A stretch of 64,000 nucleotides of DNA from Ephydatia muelleri (Eukaryota; Porifera; Demospongiae; Spongillida; Spongillidae). A program made the position numbers and the translations under genes. Below are positions 1-12,444 of this stretch, piece after piece (within the stretch, counting starts at the first letter, position 1; every line of letters begins with the position of its first letter). The DNA lies in NCBI GenBank assembly GCA_013339895.1, contig JABACO010000009.1:6097658-6161657 (forward strand), in the 5' to 3' direction. The notes below the pieces were generated by a model, which was not told where the DNA came from, searched no databases, and worked only from the letters and a program-made list of their open reading frames with translations.

Positions 1-361
1 ATACTACTGAAGGTGCAATGTGTCTACACAGCTAAGACATGGCTGGCTGGTACGTATACTGCAAAAATGCACCTCTTATCTTGCAGTGTCACTGAAAGTG
101 GCCAATACGATGCAGTATGGACCTAGTATGCATCAACATGGTGGCCAACCCATCATTACTGTTTACCAGCGGCTCAGAAAACCTGTTGGTTTGACATGAG
201 AGTAGTCACCAATCAGGGTCAAAACATTTGATGCTATGTCTCTCTCAGTGAGCTAGTAATTGGAGAATGCACAAACACTGCGTGTTAGTGATGTCTGAAC
301 AGATGTCTACCTTCTGAGGGAAAAGCTCCAGAAGATGGAAGGGCCCATGGTGCAGAATTAA

Positions 362-429
362 ATGTATGTGGTCTCTGATCACAACTCACCCACACACCCA
401 CACCACCCACCCACACAAACACACACACT

Positions 430-464
<35 letters not shown>

Positions 465-482
465 ACACACACACACACACAC

Positions 483-527
<45 letters not shown>

Positions 528-532
528 TACAC
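362..532. repeat. (CA)n microsatellite
   Basis: An almost pure CA dinucleotide array with a few CC interruptions and a TGTA break near each end. The flanking 1-361 and 533-1150 show no recognisable gene. ORFs crossing it are poly-His/Thr or poly-Cys/Val artefacts of the repeat. Confidence 0.95.
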
Positions 533-1149
533 ACATACTTCTGCAATCCTCAAAGTGCAGTGATGGTCTTAACACCCTTCTCAGGATTTAGTAACAGGAT
601 TTAATAACCAGTAAGGGAGGAACATTCTATTGGATCTTCTCACCTCTCCCGTGATCTGGCTATGTCCCATTAGCCAGTGGACACTCCAAAAAACCAGGGC
701 ATTAGAACAACAGCCTGCTACAACAATCTCTCTACATGTATGTACCATGAGGCGACCGACACATCCAGGCCAAGCAAAGGACTTGGGCAAACCACCTAGA
801 GCAACCAACAACAATCGTTTCCATGCAAAGACCTTATAGGCAGGGTTCCTTTCCTGCACATCACAATAACGCATGCACAGATGAGGAGCAAAGTGCGTAG
901 TTAGGTGGGGGGTGGGGGGTGGGGAGAGGGGGTGTACTGAAACGAAGCTCTAGAAATTTCCAATGCTGCAGATGCGACAACCCTCCTCCCCCTCCACATA
1001 GCCCAATAATGAATCAGTCCCGTGGGGTATTCAAACAAAGGGAAGGTCATTGCTTTGAAAATAATAGAGCTGTTCTGCCCACACAGTGCTAAAAATCACA
1101 CTGTAAAGCTTCCCATTGCAGCGACCTACAATAGTGTTTGCGAGGAACA

Positions 1150-1375
1150 ATAAGAGGCCATAGGAGTGTGGCGTACAACTGTGTGAAGTACACATGGCGG
1201 AGTGTGGCGTACACATGTGTGGAGTACACATGGCAATAGGAGTTTGGAGTACACATGGCCATAGGAGTGTGGTGTACACATGTGTGGAGTACACATGGCA
1301 ATAGGAGTGTGAAGTACACATGGCCATAGGAGTGTGGCGTACACATGGCAATAGGATTTGGAGTACACATGGCTT
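1150..1375. repeat. Degenerate tandem repeat built on GTACACATGG
   Basis: Irregular units made of GTGTGG, CGTACACATG and GCAATAGGAG or GCCATAGGAG are repeated about eight times. Unit length varies, so this is an older, diverged array than the 18-bp array that follows directly. Confidence 0.85.
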
Positions 1376-1398
1376 CTCCCTGGTCCAATGTGCAACTT

Positions 1399-1640
1399 TC
1401 GATATCATACATGCACTAGAGATCATACATGCACTAGAGATCATACATGCACTAGAGATCATACATGCACTAGAGATCATACATGCACTAGAGATCATAC
1501 ATGCACTAGAGATCATACATGCACTAGAGATCATACATGCACTAGAGATCATACATGCACTAGAGATCATACATGCACTAGAGATCATACATGCACTAGA
1601 GATCGTACATGCACTAGAGATCGTACATGCACTAGAGAGA
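1399..1640. repeat. 18-bp minisatellite, about 13 copies
   Basis: The unit GATCATACATGCACTAGA is repeated about 13 times with almost no divergence; the last two copies carry GATCGT instead of GATCAT. The 18-bp period keeps frames open on both strands, which creates spurious repetitive ORFs. The following 1641-2577 holds no gene I can support. Confidence 0.97.
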
Positions 1641-2577
1641 TAAACAAATAGAGTTAAAAGAGTCATCAATCTCTTCACATCATTAAAGAAGAGCTTGTGC
1701 ATATGGATCAGTTTGGTCTACACATCAAGCATCTACAGATGTTTCAATTTGCTTCTAACTATCTACATGTGCACATGGGTCTGGCATCTAAACACAGCCA
1801 GATAAGTGCACCAGTAGTGGCGATGACACATCCATGTACACTACAAGCATTCTTAGCAATCAATCAATTGCAATCTTTGTTGCCAAACTGTGACTGGTGG
1901 TGTTGCAAAGCCTGCATGTATGTGAAAACCCACAGCACCTGGTACTAAACACCCTCTCGATAATGGATTAGATACTCCCCATAGTCAGGCTATAGAACAG
2001 CACCCATCCATTCATCATTAAACAATTCTCCATAATTCACTGGACAGAAAGTTGCTTGACAGATAAGGGTAGTGTGCATGATGGACAATTAGTGCAGCAG
2101 TCCCATGCTAAACACTACACACTGACATGGGTGGTGCACGTTTGTACATGTGTCTCTATGTGCGTGCATGCGTGTATGTTTGTAGGTGTTGAACATGAAC
2201 ACACGCATACACATGCACACACACATAGACACATGACACACACTCTACAGAGGATATAATATCTTAATTATCCAGAACTGCTCTCTTAAATCCATGCAAG
2301 TGGCTTTGAGGTAATTAAAGACAGAGGGAAGTAGACCAATGAACTTCTCCTGACCACAACCAACATGTCTAATCACCTTCACTACTCCAAGGAGGGGAGG
2401 GGCATACATTTTGTGCACAGCACACAGGGATTGGTAGGAGCCTTACATGTACAGAGAAAATCCCTCTGGTCCACAAGTTTTGGCATCAGATGCTTAAGGT
2501 CATGTAATGTAATTTCCACGGTACAATATTCAAGGGTCACTGCACACAGCCCCACACCAGTGGCCAACCAAACCTTG

Positions 2578-2663
2578 AACACACACACACACATACACAT
2601 ACACACACACACATACACACACACATACACACACACATACACACACACACATACACACACACG
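2578..2663. repeat. (CA)n microsatellite with periodic CATA interruptions
   Basis: CA repeats are interrupted every 8-12 bases by ATACA. They are flanked by unique sequence (2056-2577 and 2664-2940) in which I see no coding signal. Confidence 0.93.
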
Positions 2664-2940
2664 ACACGACGCATGCACACACCTGTCCATGCAACAAGAG
2701 GCTGGAGGCTGGAGATATGCTGAGGTGGACGGATGCTGCAACACACGTCTGGCGCATCTCATACCACTACCTGCTACGTGCCATTGAGGATGGTGTCTTT
2801 GTGAGTAACGGTTGCCAGTGGCGTCCATATAATACACCTATTACCTATAGCTTTGTGAATTGTAGCACAATTTAATGTTCAACTGCCAATAAACTGAAGC
2901 AGATTTTCACTATCACATGACATCAAGTCTAGGACTATTA

Positions 2941-3267
2941 CATAGCAGGCATGTATGTGCTCCAGTGCCAATAATGTAGCAGGCATGTATGTGCTCCAGT
3001 GCCAATGATAGCAGGCATGTATGTGCTCCAGTGCCAATGATAGCAGGCATGTATGTGCTCCAGTGCCAATGATAGCAGGCATGTATGTGCTCCAGTGCCA
3101 ATGATAGCAGGCATGTATGTGCTCCAGTGCCAATGATAGCAGGCATGTATGTGCTCCAGTGCCAATGATAGCAGGCATGTATGTGCTCCAGTGCCAATGA
3201 TAGCAGGCATGGATGTGCTCCAGTGCCAATGATAGCAGGCATGTATGTGCTCCAGTGCCCATGATAG
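2941..3267. repeat. 32-bp minisatellite, about 10 copies
   Basis: The unit begins TAGCAGGCATGTATGTGCTC and ends CAGTGCCAATGA. It is repeated about ten times with near identity. The first copy is 2 bp longer (AATAATG), one copy has GGATGTG for GTATGTG, and the last has CCCATGA. The high homogeneity suggests recent expansion. 3268-3699 is AT-rich and holds nothing recognisable. Confidence 0.97.
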
Positions 3268-3699
3268 CAGAGTAGTTTTGGGATGTTGAATATTTTTGCA
3301 ATGAGACCTGATCAATGTATTTTTATTTACTATTAGTTTATTTCACATTATTCGCACTCATGATCTTCTGAGGTCCTTCAAACCTGAACATGCACTCTCA
3401 GGTCCATTATCTGCCCATCACCCTATGAATGCCATAGGTTTGTAACAGGATTACTGTAATCAAGTACATCTGTCAGTTGCTATCCTATAGACTGCAAACC
3501 TAGCATGTGACTTGTACTTGAACATGTATCCTACAGCAAAATCCACTTGCTTAAATTGCATGCATGATGACTAACTTGAATATATTGTTATCTTCGGATA
3601 AATTCCTATTTGATTTTCTCAATTTAAATGTTCCCGAATTAATAGCAGTCTTTGGTAAAATACTGCCATATGGGTTCACTATAATGATAGGGAATGGTG

Positions 3700-3878
3700 G
3701 GTGGGAGAGGGGACGGAGGAAGGTGGGAGAGGGAAGGGACGGGGAAGGTGGGAGAGGGAAGGGACGGGGAAGGTGAGGGAGGGAGGGGACAGGGAAGGTG
3801 GGAGAGGGAAGGGACGGGGAAGGTGGGAGAGGGGAACGGGGAAGGTGGGAGAGGGGATGGGGCAGGTGGGAGAGGTTG
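3700..3878. repeat. G-rich, C-poor tandem array of about 25 bp
   Basis: Units are built from GGGAAGGTGGGAGAGGGAA and GGGACGG with a period of about 25 bp. The many G3-G4 runs give clear potential for G-quadruplexes on the + strand. A second, looser repeat of ACCACTCCCACCACAGAT follows at about 3930-4025. 4030-6070 holds no gene I could confirm, although the first coding exon of the UBAP1-like gene should lie there. Confidence 0.9.
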
Positions 3879-5154
3879 GGTCAATACATGTGAGCATAGT
3901 TTTTAAAATGCACCACAGATGCAGCACAACATGACCACTCCCACCATAGATGCTGACCACTCCCACTACAGATGCAGCACAACATGACCACTCCCACCAC
4001 AGATCCTGACCACTCCTACCATAGACATGACCACAAAAACAGCACAGATATCTTTGGAGCTTGCACTGTTATGTGGAAGGTGTCAACTGAGCACACTCCT
4101 AAGCACACTACTACAACCTAATGTCACCAGCCCCTGTGACATCGTGTTTTGGTAAACCCTTGCTGTCAAAGGCAATGTGATTTCATAATTTAGTGAATGC
4201 GGGCTCACACGCAGACAATATAGCCAACCCCTGACACATAGCCACAACATTAGGTGAGCGTATGAGCTACTGGAGCTACACCTACTCCTTATATGTGTCT
4301 TTACAGCAACCAATTAGGACAATGCTTTCTCCAAACACACTCAATATACAGACACATATCATAATGCAATATGTTCCATTCAAGCGAGTGGAGGTGTAAA
4401 TCCCACTTTGATTGATGCCTGCCTTGGATGAGGCATTTCCTCTGGCCGCCCGAGGAAAGAGGTGTTGCTAAAATGTGTACAGTGCATTTAATAGAACTAC
4501 TTCAATGCGCGCATTCGTTAGTCGTAGAGTCAACTCGTATTTACTTTTCTCCGTAACAAACGTCCATTGCATCCCATTGTGTGCATCGCATATTTACAGC
4601 TGCACTACAGAAAAGGCAAAGAATGACCTGTATTAATTCTATACACGTACGTATGGCCTACGTGGTGTGTGTTGATGATATGATCCACCTTCCCCAACAT
4701 TACAGAATTGACGTGCTGCTTGATGTACTGTACACTAACGCGCACATACAAAAAGTATGTAACACAGATCTCATACAATGGAAAAAAAAGTACAGTACAC
4801 AGAAAAAAGAGCGAACTTACGTGCAGTTTATAGTATACCAGCTTGCATCTCTCTGTATTTTGATCTGTTATTAAAGTTAATCAATAAACAAAACGCGTCA
4901 ACGCACGTGATTGTTAGTTTGCTGACGAGATGGCCTTTCAGAGGAAAGGAACGGTCATACGACACGACGGACCCGGTAATGTCAATGAGTGTAGACGTTG
5001 CGAGTTGGGAATTGTGTGTTCTCCGCATGTGCAGGACGCATTTAAGTCGTACCACTAAACGTTCGAGCCAAGAATGTACCTAGGATTGCTCGTTCTTCTA
5101 GACATATGATTCAACCTGTGATCATCAGTCAAAACGTGGTATTCAGAGGTCTGG

Positions 5155-5190
5155 TATGTACAGGACTTTTCCTGTAAAGTCCTGTACATA
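5155..5190. repeat. Perfect 15-bp inverted repeat (hairpin)
   Basis: TATGTACAGGACTTT at 5155-5169 is followed by a 6-nt loop and its exact reverse complement at 5176-5190. It lies about 0.9 kb upstream of the first recognised UBAP1-like exon. It could be a transposon relic or a structured element; it is too short for a typical miRNA precursor. Confidence 0.8.
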
Positions 5191-6070
5191 TCACTGCTGG
5201 ATACGTCGAAGTAATGGTGTTTTTAGCACCAGGAGTGTGCCTTTTGTCGGTGAGGAGTGTGCTTTGTTTGCGAGGAGTTCAACGACAGTTAGAATAGATT
5301 TACCATTCACCATGTGAAAAGATCGGCAGCAGACCCGCTTGGCAATTCTAAAGTAACTTCAGTTGTCGAGCTCACACGAGTGTAGAATGGAAGGATATAT
5401 GTGTGTGTGCTGGTAGTGGAGGTGACAAGGAATTGTACTAGGAAGGGGAGGAGGAGGGTCCTGTTCTGAAAGGGGAGGAGGAGGGTCCTGTTCTGGGCTA
5501 TTGGAAAAGGTTGTGCTTGTGTCCACATTGCTGCTGAGATAGTGAGAATTCCTGATGGGAGGGAGTGTGATGTTTCTATGGAGAGGAAGTGTGAGGTTAC
5601 CATGTGTGTCGGATAGTGGAATGTAAGCTGGGTTTTACTAATTGGTTGGAGGATTTGTGGAAGGATTTTTAATGCAATGATAAACTGTGCAGGTATTTTG
5701 GTGTGATTTGAATGTGTGGCTGATCACTGTCAGTCCATGCACCACACTGTTTGTTTGCGGGCTTGTGCAATGGCACAAATAATGGTTTAGTATTTACAAC
5801 AACCTGCTCTTCCCTATGCATTGAAAACTAGTGCTTGGATGAGGTGGGTTGGCTATGAATCTGTGTACGAAACATGAGAAACAGTTCGATTTAAATAGCT
5901 GTTTCTGTGTTCAATGCAGAAACTTTTGCCAACAATGTATTTGCAACAGACTAGTTTGTCCTTATGTACATGTACTCGACAATAAATCCCTCCCCCTCCC
6001 CAGTCCATGCCTTGTCCTATGCTCTTAAGGACATACAGGTGCAATACATTCCGCCATTTCCATTGGTCAG

Positions 6071-9000
6071 AATGTTGCAGCGTTTCCTCTCGGATGGAAG
6101 AAGCCTGACATGCCACATGCTGCCAAGTTCAAAGTGAGTTTACTTCAAATCAGGAGCTCGTACGAGTGTAGTGTAGTTTGCTGTGATCAGCTGATTCAAG
6201 CACAGTATATTGTATAGTGTTCAACACATGAAATTAAAATTTTCAACCATGGAAATTTTTGGACAGACAAGTGATTGCATAAAAAAAAAAAAAACTAACA
6301 TTTTGCATAGATTAATTCTTGGACTGCATGGCTTATGGAACATTGCTTGATAAGTTTCCTGATCCCCATGGGGCTCTTGTATGCGTCACACACCCCCGAG
6401 CTTTCCTCCTTCCCAGCCCATTTGGTGTCAGCAAAATAGCGTATACAGTAGGTTATTTCTGTGGTAATGTTATAGCCTCGAACAATCAAACTTTTGACAC
6501 TGCAAGTTTAGTGAAGGCTCCCCTGCATGACTGCGATTGCATCCATACGAAGTCTGATTGTTTTATCTATCTTCACACCTGCTCTACTGTTCTCCCCTCT
6601 CCTTCCCTTCCCTCCCTCTCCTTCCCTTCCCTCCCTCTCCTTCCCTTCCCTCCCTCTTCTTCCCTTCCCTCCCCTCTCCTTCCCTTCCCTCCCTCTTCTT
6701 CCCTTTCCTCCCCTCTCCTTCCCTTCCTCCCCTCTCCTTCCCCTCTCTCCCCTCTCTGTACCCTCCTTCCCTCCCTCCCCTCTCCTTCCCTTCCCTCCCT
6801 CTTCTTCCCTTTCCTCCCCTCTCCTTCCCCTTTCCTCCCCTCTCCTTCCCCTCTCTCCCCTCTCTGTACCCTCCTTCCCTCCCTCCCCTCTCCTTCCCTC
6901 CCATCCCCTCTCCTTCCCCTCCCTCCCCTCTCCTTCCCCTCCCTCCCCTCTCCTTTCCCTCCCTCCCCTCTCCTTCCCCTCCCTCCCCTCTCCTTCCCCT
7001 CCCTCCCCTCCCCTCTCCTTCCCCTCCCCCTCCCCTCTCCTTCCCCTCCCTCCTCTCTCCTCCCCTCCTTTCCCCCTCTCCTTCTCCTCTTGTCCCTCCC
7101 CCCTCCCCTCTCCTCCCCTCCTCCTCTCCTCCCTAACCCGCTCCCACTCCTCCTTCTACACCATAGTATGACTTCAGTTTGGAGAACCAGATCATAGAGC
7201 AGGCACAGGTGAAGGCTCTCAGCCAGGCACGTAAGGTGACCCGAGAAGAGCTACAGAGGCCCAGGCTGCCCCAGCTGGACTCCACCATCCTCACTCCCGT
7301 GCAAGCCAGCTCCTCCCCCTCCACCACCACCTCCACCAGCACCACCACTACCACCACCGCGGACCAATCGGGTGGCAGCAGGTCCGCCACCCTTGGAGAG
7401 ATGAGCCTTCGTGACTTTGAGGGTGATTCGAGTGACCCTTTCGAGGCGGCTAGTCTCCAGGCCATCAACGACATGGAGCTGCTGCAAACCGTGGTCATCA
7501 GCCACACCACCCAGCCACCCTTACTGCCTCAGCCTAGAGGGGATGCTGCTACCATGGGAACCACCCCACAACCTTTGGGGTTGAGCCAACCTTTGGGATT
7601 GAGTCAACCTGTGGTGGGCGTGGCATCCCAGACCAACTTGGGTCAGTTGAACGTGACTCATCCCCAGTCCAACACTACGACCATACAATCTCCCTTGTAT
7701 GGCACCCTCCCCCTAGTGCATCCCACCAAAAGACAGCTACCCCACCCTTTAAGGGGGTCTAGTTCAGAAGAGCCCACACCCATCTACACAAGTGTTCCGT
7801 CCGTACCCCTGGGGGGCAGTGTTCCGTCCGTACCCCTGGGGGGCAGTGTTCCTCTTGGACCCATTGCCAGTGTAGGCCAGGTACCAACTTCTGGCATGTC
7901 CTCTGGACCCGTTGGAGGTGTGGCCATTGGAAATTTAACCCCCGCTGGATCTGGTGCCGTCAGAGGTGTAGGTGGAGCGTTTCCAAACAGAGAGATGGAA
8001 GGGGTTTTACCTATGATGTCACAGGTAAGTGTCTGTTGGGGTTTCAGTAACGTGCAACTGGTTATTGAGCTGCTATGTTATTGGTGGGGCGATCGCTGCC
8101 ATCATGCACGAAACTCATTAGTATGTGTGGCCTGTTATTGGAACCTAGTGCTGAGGATACAGTTGGTGGATACGAGGCATGTGCTACCATATATGGTGCT
8201 GTCGTTGAGTGTTACATTGTAAACACCTGCAAATATTCAAGCCAATATCGAATTGGCATTACATGGCTCACCCACCTGTCACACATGCACCTCCACTGGG
8301 CACGCCTCCACTGTGAGCACACCTCCACTGAGCACACCTCCACTGTGAGCACACCTCCACTGAGCACACCTCCACTGTGAGCACACCTCCACTGAGCACA
8401 CCTCCACTGAGCACACCTCCACTGAGCACACCTCCACTGTGAGCACACCTCCACTGAGCACACCTCCACTGGGCACACCTCCGCTGGGCAACCTCCACTG
8501 TGAGCACACCTCCACTGTGAGCACACCTCCGCTGGGCAACCTTCACTGTGAGCACACCTCCACTGTGAGCACACCTCCGCTGGGCACACCTCCACTGTGA
8601 GCACACCTCACTGGGCACACCTCCACTGTGAGCACATCTTCACTGTGAGCACACCTCCGCTGGGCACACCTCCACTGTGAGCACACCTCCGCTGGGCAAC
8701 CTCCACTGTGAGCACACCTCCACTGTGAGCACACCTCCACTGTGAGCACACCTCCACTGTGAACACACCTCCACTGGGCACACCTCCACTGTGAGCACAC
8801 CTCCGCTGGGCACACCTCCACTGTGAGCACACCTCCACTGGGCACACCTCCACTGTGAGCACATCTTCACTGTGAGCACACCTCCGCTGGGCACACCTCC
8901 ACTGTGAGCACACCTCCGCTGGGCAACCTCCCCACACCTCCACTGTGAGCACACCTCCACTGTGAGCACACCTCCACTGTGAACACACCTCCACTGGGCA

Positions 9001-12000
9001 CACCTCCACTGTGAGCACACCTCCGCTGGGCACACCTCCACTGTGAGCACACCTCCACTGTGAGCACACCTCCACTGTGAGCACACCTCCATACCACTGT
9101 ACATGGGGTCATGTGGGGCTGGATATGTTACCCATGATTGGTTGCCAGTCAGTATGTGACGCTTATAGCACCACCAGCAGAAACGAATGCAAGAGTCTTT
9201 ACTGCATTTGTGTTCAACTTTGCATGCTGTTGTTGTTGTTGTTGTTGTTGTTGTTGCCTGCACAAGCGAAGTGTCATGCACACTGGGAACCACTCGCATT
9301 ATTGGGTCATATGACCAACGTTTGTTTACACACTGTACTCACTGAGACTGGAGAAGCAAAGGATTGGTGGCTATTGATATCATAATGATTATCAGGCATC
9401 ACTTGATGATAGAAATTGAGTAGCCACATGTGCACACAACAGTATAGATTGTAGCCAGTATGTACAGCATGCATGTGCCTATTTAGACTTCTTTGCTCTC
9501 TCTCCTCTCCCTCTCCTACCCTCTTCCTCTCCCTCCATTCTCCCTCTCCTCCCTCCCCTCTCCCTCTCCTCCCCTCTCCCCTCTCCTCCCTCTCCCTCTC
9601 CTCCCCTCTCCCTCTCCTCCCCTCTCCCTCTCCTCCCTCTCCCTCTCCTCCCCTCTCCCTCTCCTCCCCTCTCCCTCTCCTCCCCTCTCCCTCTCCTCCC
9701 CTCTCCCTCTCCTCCCCCTCTCCCTCTCCTCCCCTCTCCCTCTCCTCCTCCTCCCTCTCCTCTCCTCTCCCTCTCCTCCCCTCTCCCTCTCCTCCCCTCT
9801 CCCTCTCCTCCCCTCTCCCTCATCCTCCCCCTCTCCCTCTCCTCCCCTCTCCCTCTCCTCCCCTCATCCCTCTCCTCCCCTCTCCCTCTCCCTCTCCTCT
9901 CCTCTCACCCTCGTCCCTCTCCTCCCCTCTCCTCTCCTCCCCTCTCCTCTCCTCCCCTCTCAGCTCCTCCTCCTCCCTCTCCCTCTCCTCCCTCTCCCCC
10001 TCTCCTCCCCTCTCCCTCTCCTCCCCTCTCCCTCTCCTCCCTCTCCCTCTCTTCAGATGGACATGACAGCAGCCTCCTCCCTCGTACCTCCCACTGTGTC
10101 AGCGAGACCACTCGGACCCATTGCTGGTCCCCCCTCCTTCCCTGTCCCCTCACCTCCTCTGGCCACACCCCTATCGTCTTCTTCAAGTACTCCTCCCCCG
10201 CTGCACGCAAAACCGGCACGTCCCCCGCGTGCAGGGGGCGTGGTACCCAGCACCACAGCTGCCCCTCCCACCAACCACACCCCCGTCACCCTCCCCACTC
10301 AGCCAGCTGTGGGCGTCCTCGTGCACGACGGGGTGACCCCTCCCTTTGGACGTCCTGGACTGGGTGTAGCAGTCCTCCCGCCCATAGGGATGTCCAGACC
10401 CCTCTCTCCGTACATTTCCCCCGGTGGTGGTGGCCCCCTTGCCGTCTGTGCAGCCCCCTCCTCCCCCGTCCTTTTCGTCTGCTGGACCCCAGGGCCAACC
10501 TGAGTCCCGAGCAGAAGGTGGAGCTTGATTCGCTGGTGGCCATGGGGTTCCCGCCCCCTCGAGTGGCCAGAGCTCTGCTTAGGTCTGGGGACAAGTCCAA
10601 GGCAAGTGTTGTGGTGGTGGTGGTGGTTGAGCATAAGTTTTATTTGATGCGCACCTTGTCCCGTTTTGTACTGGTATTGTATGTGCGTATTGTTTAATAC
10701 AACTTTGATATGATACATCTCATGCTACTGATAGCTTTGATGGCATACTTATCATTACTTAGAGTACCATATAATTGGGAAGCTTTTGAGGGTGAAAACA
10801 CTTGTCAATTTAAAAAATTTTGGACTGCCTGCAAAGGTACTGTTTAGGTATCTAAACAGAGTTTAATGGGCACCAGTAATTCATGCTACATGTAACCACA
10901 TCTTAACACCAGACTTATAATTATTAAGCCTTAGCCTAGCCTCACCCTCGCTATCACATCAATGGTGGTTTGCTTTGTTGGTTGCATGAGTAAAGCGCCC
11001 GCCGAACGGGGCGCTGCCGATTCATGTGCGCCGCCTTTGTTAGCAGATCCTATAGGAGGGCTAACTAGTGGGGTATAGTAGCATGCATACGACAATACCC
11101 GGCACTATTCACCAGACACAGTCCTGACGGTTCACGCTTCCCTCCCTCCACTCCCTTTGTGCATTGCTGTGTTGTACTATGCCATTGTTTATTCGTTTCA
11201 ATTACAATCTGGCAGGGCGGAGCCCTACGGGCTTGTCCCTACTAACCCGGCTAGCCAAGCCTGGACCAGCGTCCTGGCTTGGTACACAGGTCATCCAGTT
11301 GGTGGCCTGCGTCACCCTGGTACCTGTCTTAGCCGGAGGGCTTTCCCAACTATACTGGCCTTGCAGCCAAGCCTGGACCAGCGTCCTTGCTTGCCATACT
11401 GGCCACCTGGCTTGTGGTTAGCGGCACTAGCTGGTGCCACCACAGCTGGGGGTTGGGGAACGTTACACAGGCTCGTGGGATACTCTTGCCCTTGCCCCAG
11501 TTGTTGCCAAACCAGTCAGTAACATCGCATAACACCTACGGTATAGCACACATAGGCTCAGTTTGGGGCATTACTGATTGATAGGTAAGGTACTGCATTA
11601 GGACTCTACAGCATGGGAGTCTAGAATAAGGCAGCATAGTGGTGAATTACTGGGTTGATAATTAAAGGTTTGTTTGAGATTTTATTTTGCGGTCTCACAA
11701 AAGTTCCTCAAAATCTTAGTGTCTTCCCGAATGTTTGCACCCTTGAAAGTTTCCAGCTGTGCAGTAGTTCAGTGCTTCATGTAATTCTTTTGGCTGTGTG
11801 TGTGAGAGAGAGGGGGGAGGGGAGGGAGTGTCAAACTTATGTTCAGGTGAACAGAGCATTCAGAATAGAGTATGATATCATTTGTGATTTTCAAATGGGT
11901 ATCGAAAAGACATGGTGGGGAAAATATTGTGCTTTCCAGTAAGTATTGTGGCTGGAGGCTGGTTGGGGTGATCAACAGGAAGTGGGCAGGTTTTGAATGA

Positions 12001-12444
12001 AATGTGCTTAGTTCCAAGGATTATAATGGGCAAGTTAGGAGCAAAAAATGGCCCTGGGCCCCCAACACGTCTACTTTTAGAAATCTTGAGCCTGTTTGAA
12101 CTCTCACCAGTCATTAATGTAATGTTTGTGCACTCATTCCAATCCAGGCATTAGATGTTCTGGTACAGATTGGCAACCTGGAAGAAAAGGGTTACTATGG
12201 CGACAGTGCAGAGCAAGCATTGATCAGCACACAGAATGAAGCTGAGGTTGGTGTGCTAAATTTACAAATGTGTTCTACGTTTTAACTCACTTTACTTCAC
12301 CCTTCTCAGGCATTAAATTATCTTGGTAAAGTGGAGCAGTACAAAGGTATAGGCTTCACAGAGAGTTCAATTCATGAAGCATACAGTAGCGCTGGTGGGA
12401 ACTGGGATAAAGCTTTGGACCTCCTAACTCAAGGCAGTGTATAG
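6071..12444 (+). CDS. UBAP1: UBAP1-like ESCRT-I subunit (SOUBA domain), multi-exon
   Basis: UBAP1 is an ESCRT-I subunit that binds ubiquitinated cargo on endosomes. Exons seen: 6071-6133, 7167-8024, 10057-10601, 12148-12246 and 12310-12444 (stop TAG). The short first exon carries FPLGWKKPD, which then joins YDFSLENQIIEQAQ; vertebrate UBAP1 has LPIGFSLPD and then YDFSLE. Further matches are STILTPVQASSS, an acidic LRDFEGDSSDPFEAA segment, and a C-terminal UBA pair beginning LSPEQKVELDSLVAMGF and ending KALDLLTQG, as in the SOUBA domain. The middle is a long Pro/Ser/Thr/Gly linker. The first coding exon with the start codon and N-terminal UMA motif was not found upstream. The third exon changes frame once between about 10390 and 10500, so it hides a short intron or an indel. 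The third-to-fourth exon junction uses a GC donor (AAG|GCAAGT). Family assignment is strong; exon edges are inferred. Confidence 0.84.
6590..7136 (+). repeat. Polypyrimidine (CCCTCTCCTTCC)n array at an intron 3' end
   Basis: About 550 bp of almost pure C/T lies in the first UBAP1-like intron and ends 30 bp before the acceptor at 7165-7166. Mirror symmetry in CCCTCTCCTTCCC units makes it a candidate for triplex (H-DNA) structure. Open frames across it are Pro/Ser/Leu artefacts. Confidence 0.95.
8279..9090. repeat. 17/15-bp minisatellite in a UBAP1-like intron
   Basis: About 50 copies of CACACCTCCACTGTGAG are mixed with 15-bp copies (CACTGAG ending), GGGCA variants and CCGCTGGGCA variants. Blocks of copies recur in the same order (for example near 8640-8800 and 8870-9030), so higher-order duplications occurred. 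All of it lies inside the 8025-10056 intron. Confidence 0.96.
9228..9256. repeat. (GTT)n microsatellite
   Basis: About nine TTG/GTT triplets lie in the same intron, between the minisatellite and the polypyrimidine tract. Confidence 0.95.
9484..10056 (+). repeat. Polypyrimidine (CCTCTCCCTCTCCT)n array abutting a splice acceptor
   Basis: About 570 bp of C/T-only sequence runs directly into the acceptor CTCTTCAG at 10049-10056. It forms a hugely extended polypyrimidine tract for the third UBAP1-like exon. The units CTCCCTCTCCTCCC are mirror-symmetric. Confidence 0.96.

Noticed and set aside
285-604. ORFs of 65-96 codons on both strands
   Set aside because: They translate the CA/TG microsatellite into His-Thr or Cys-Val repeats and have no independent support.
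1031-1702. 223-codon - strand ORF with an SSACMI repeat
   Set aside because: It is a by-product of the 18-bp minisatellite, a multiple of three; every frame is open through the array.
2879-3315. Three overlapping - strand ORFs with CYHWHWSTYMPAI-type repeats
   Set aside because: Three frames are open at once across a 32-bp array, which shows absence of stops in the unit and not coding.
6527-7197. Long Pro/Ser/Leu ORFs
   Set aside because: They are readings of the polypyrimidine intron array in all three frames.
8279-9090. CRISPR-like array
   Set aside because: The units are head-to-tail with no unique spacers, and the genome is eukaryotic.
8212-9299. Cys-rich - strand ORFs (CSQWRCAHSGGV repeats)
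   Set aside because: They come from the intronic minisatellite, and adjacent frames are also open.
10985-11015. GC-rich hairpin AGCGCCC/GGGCGCT as a tRNA or small RNA gene
   Set aside because: No cloverleaf or A/B boxes could be drawn; it is a short isolated stem in an intron.
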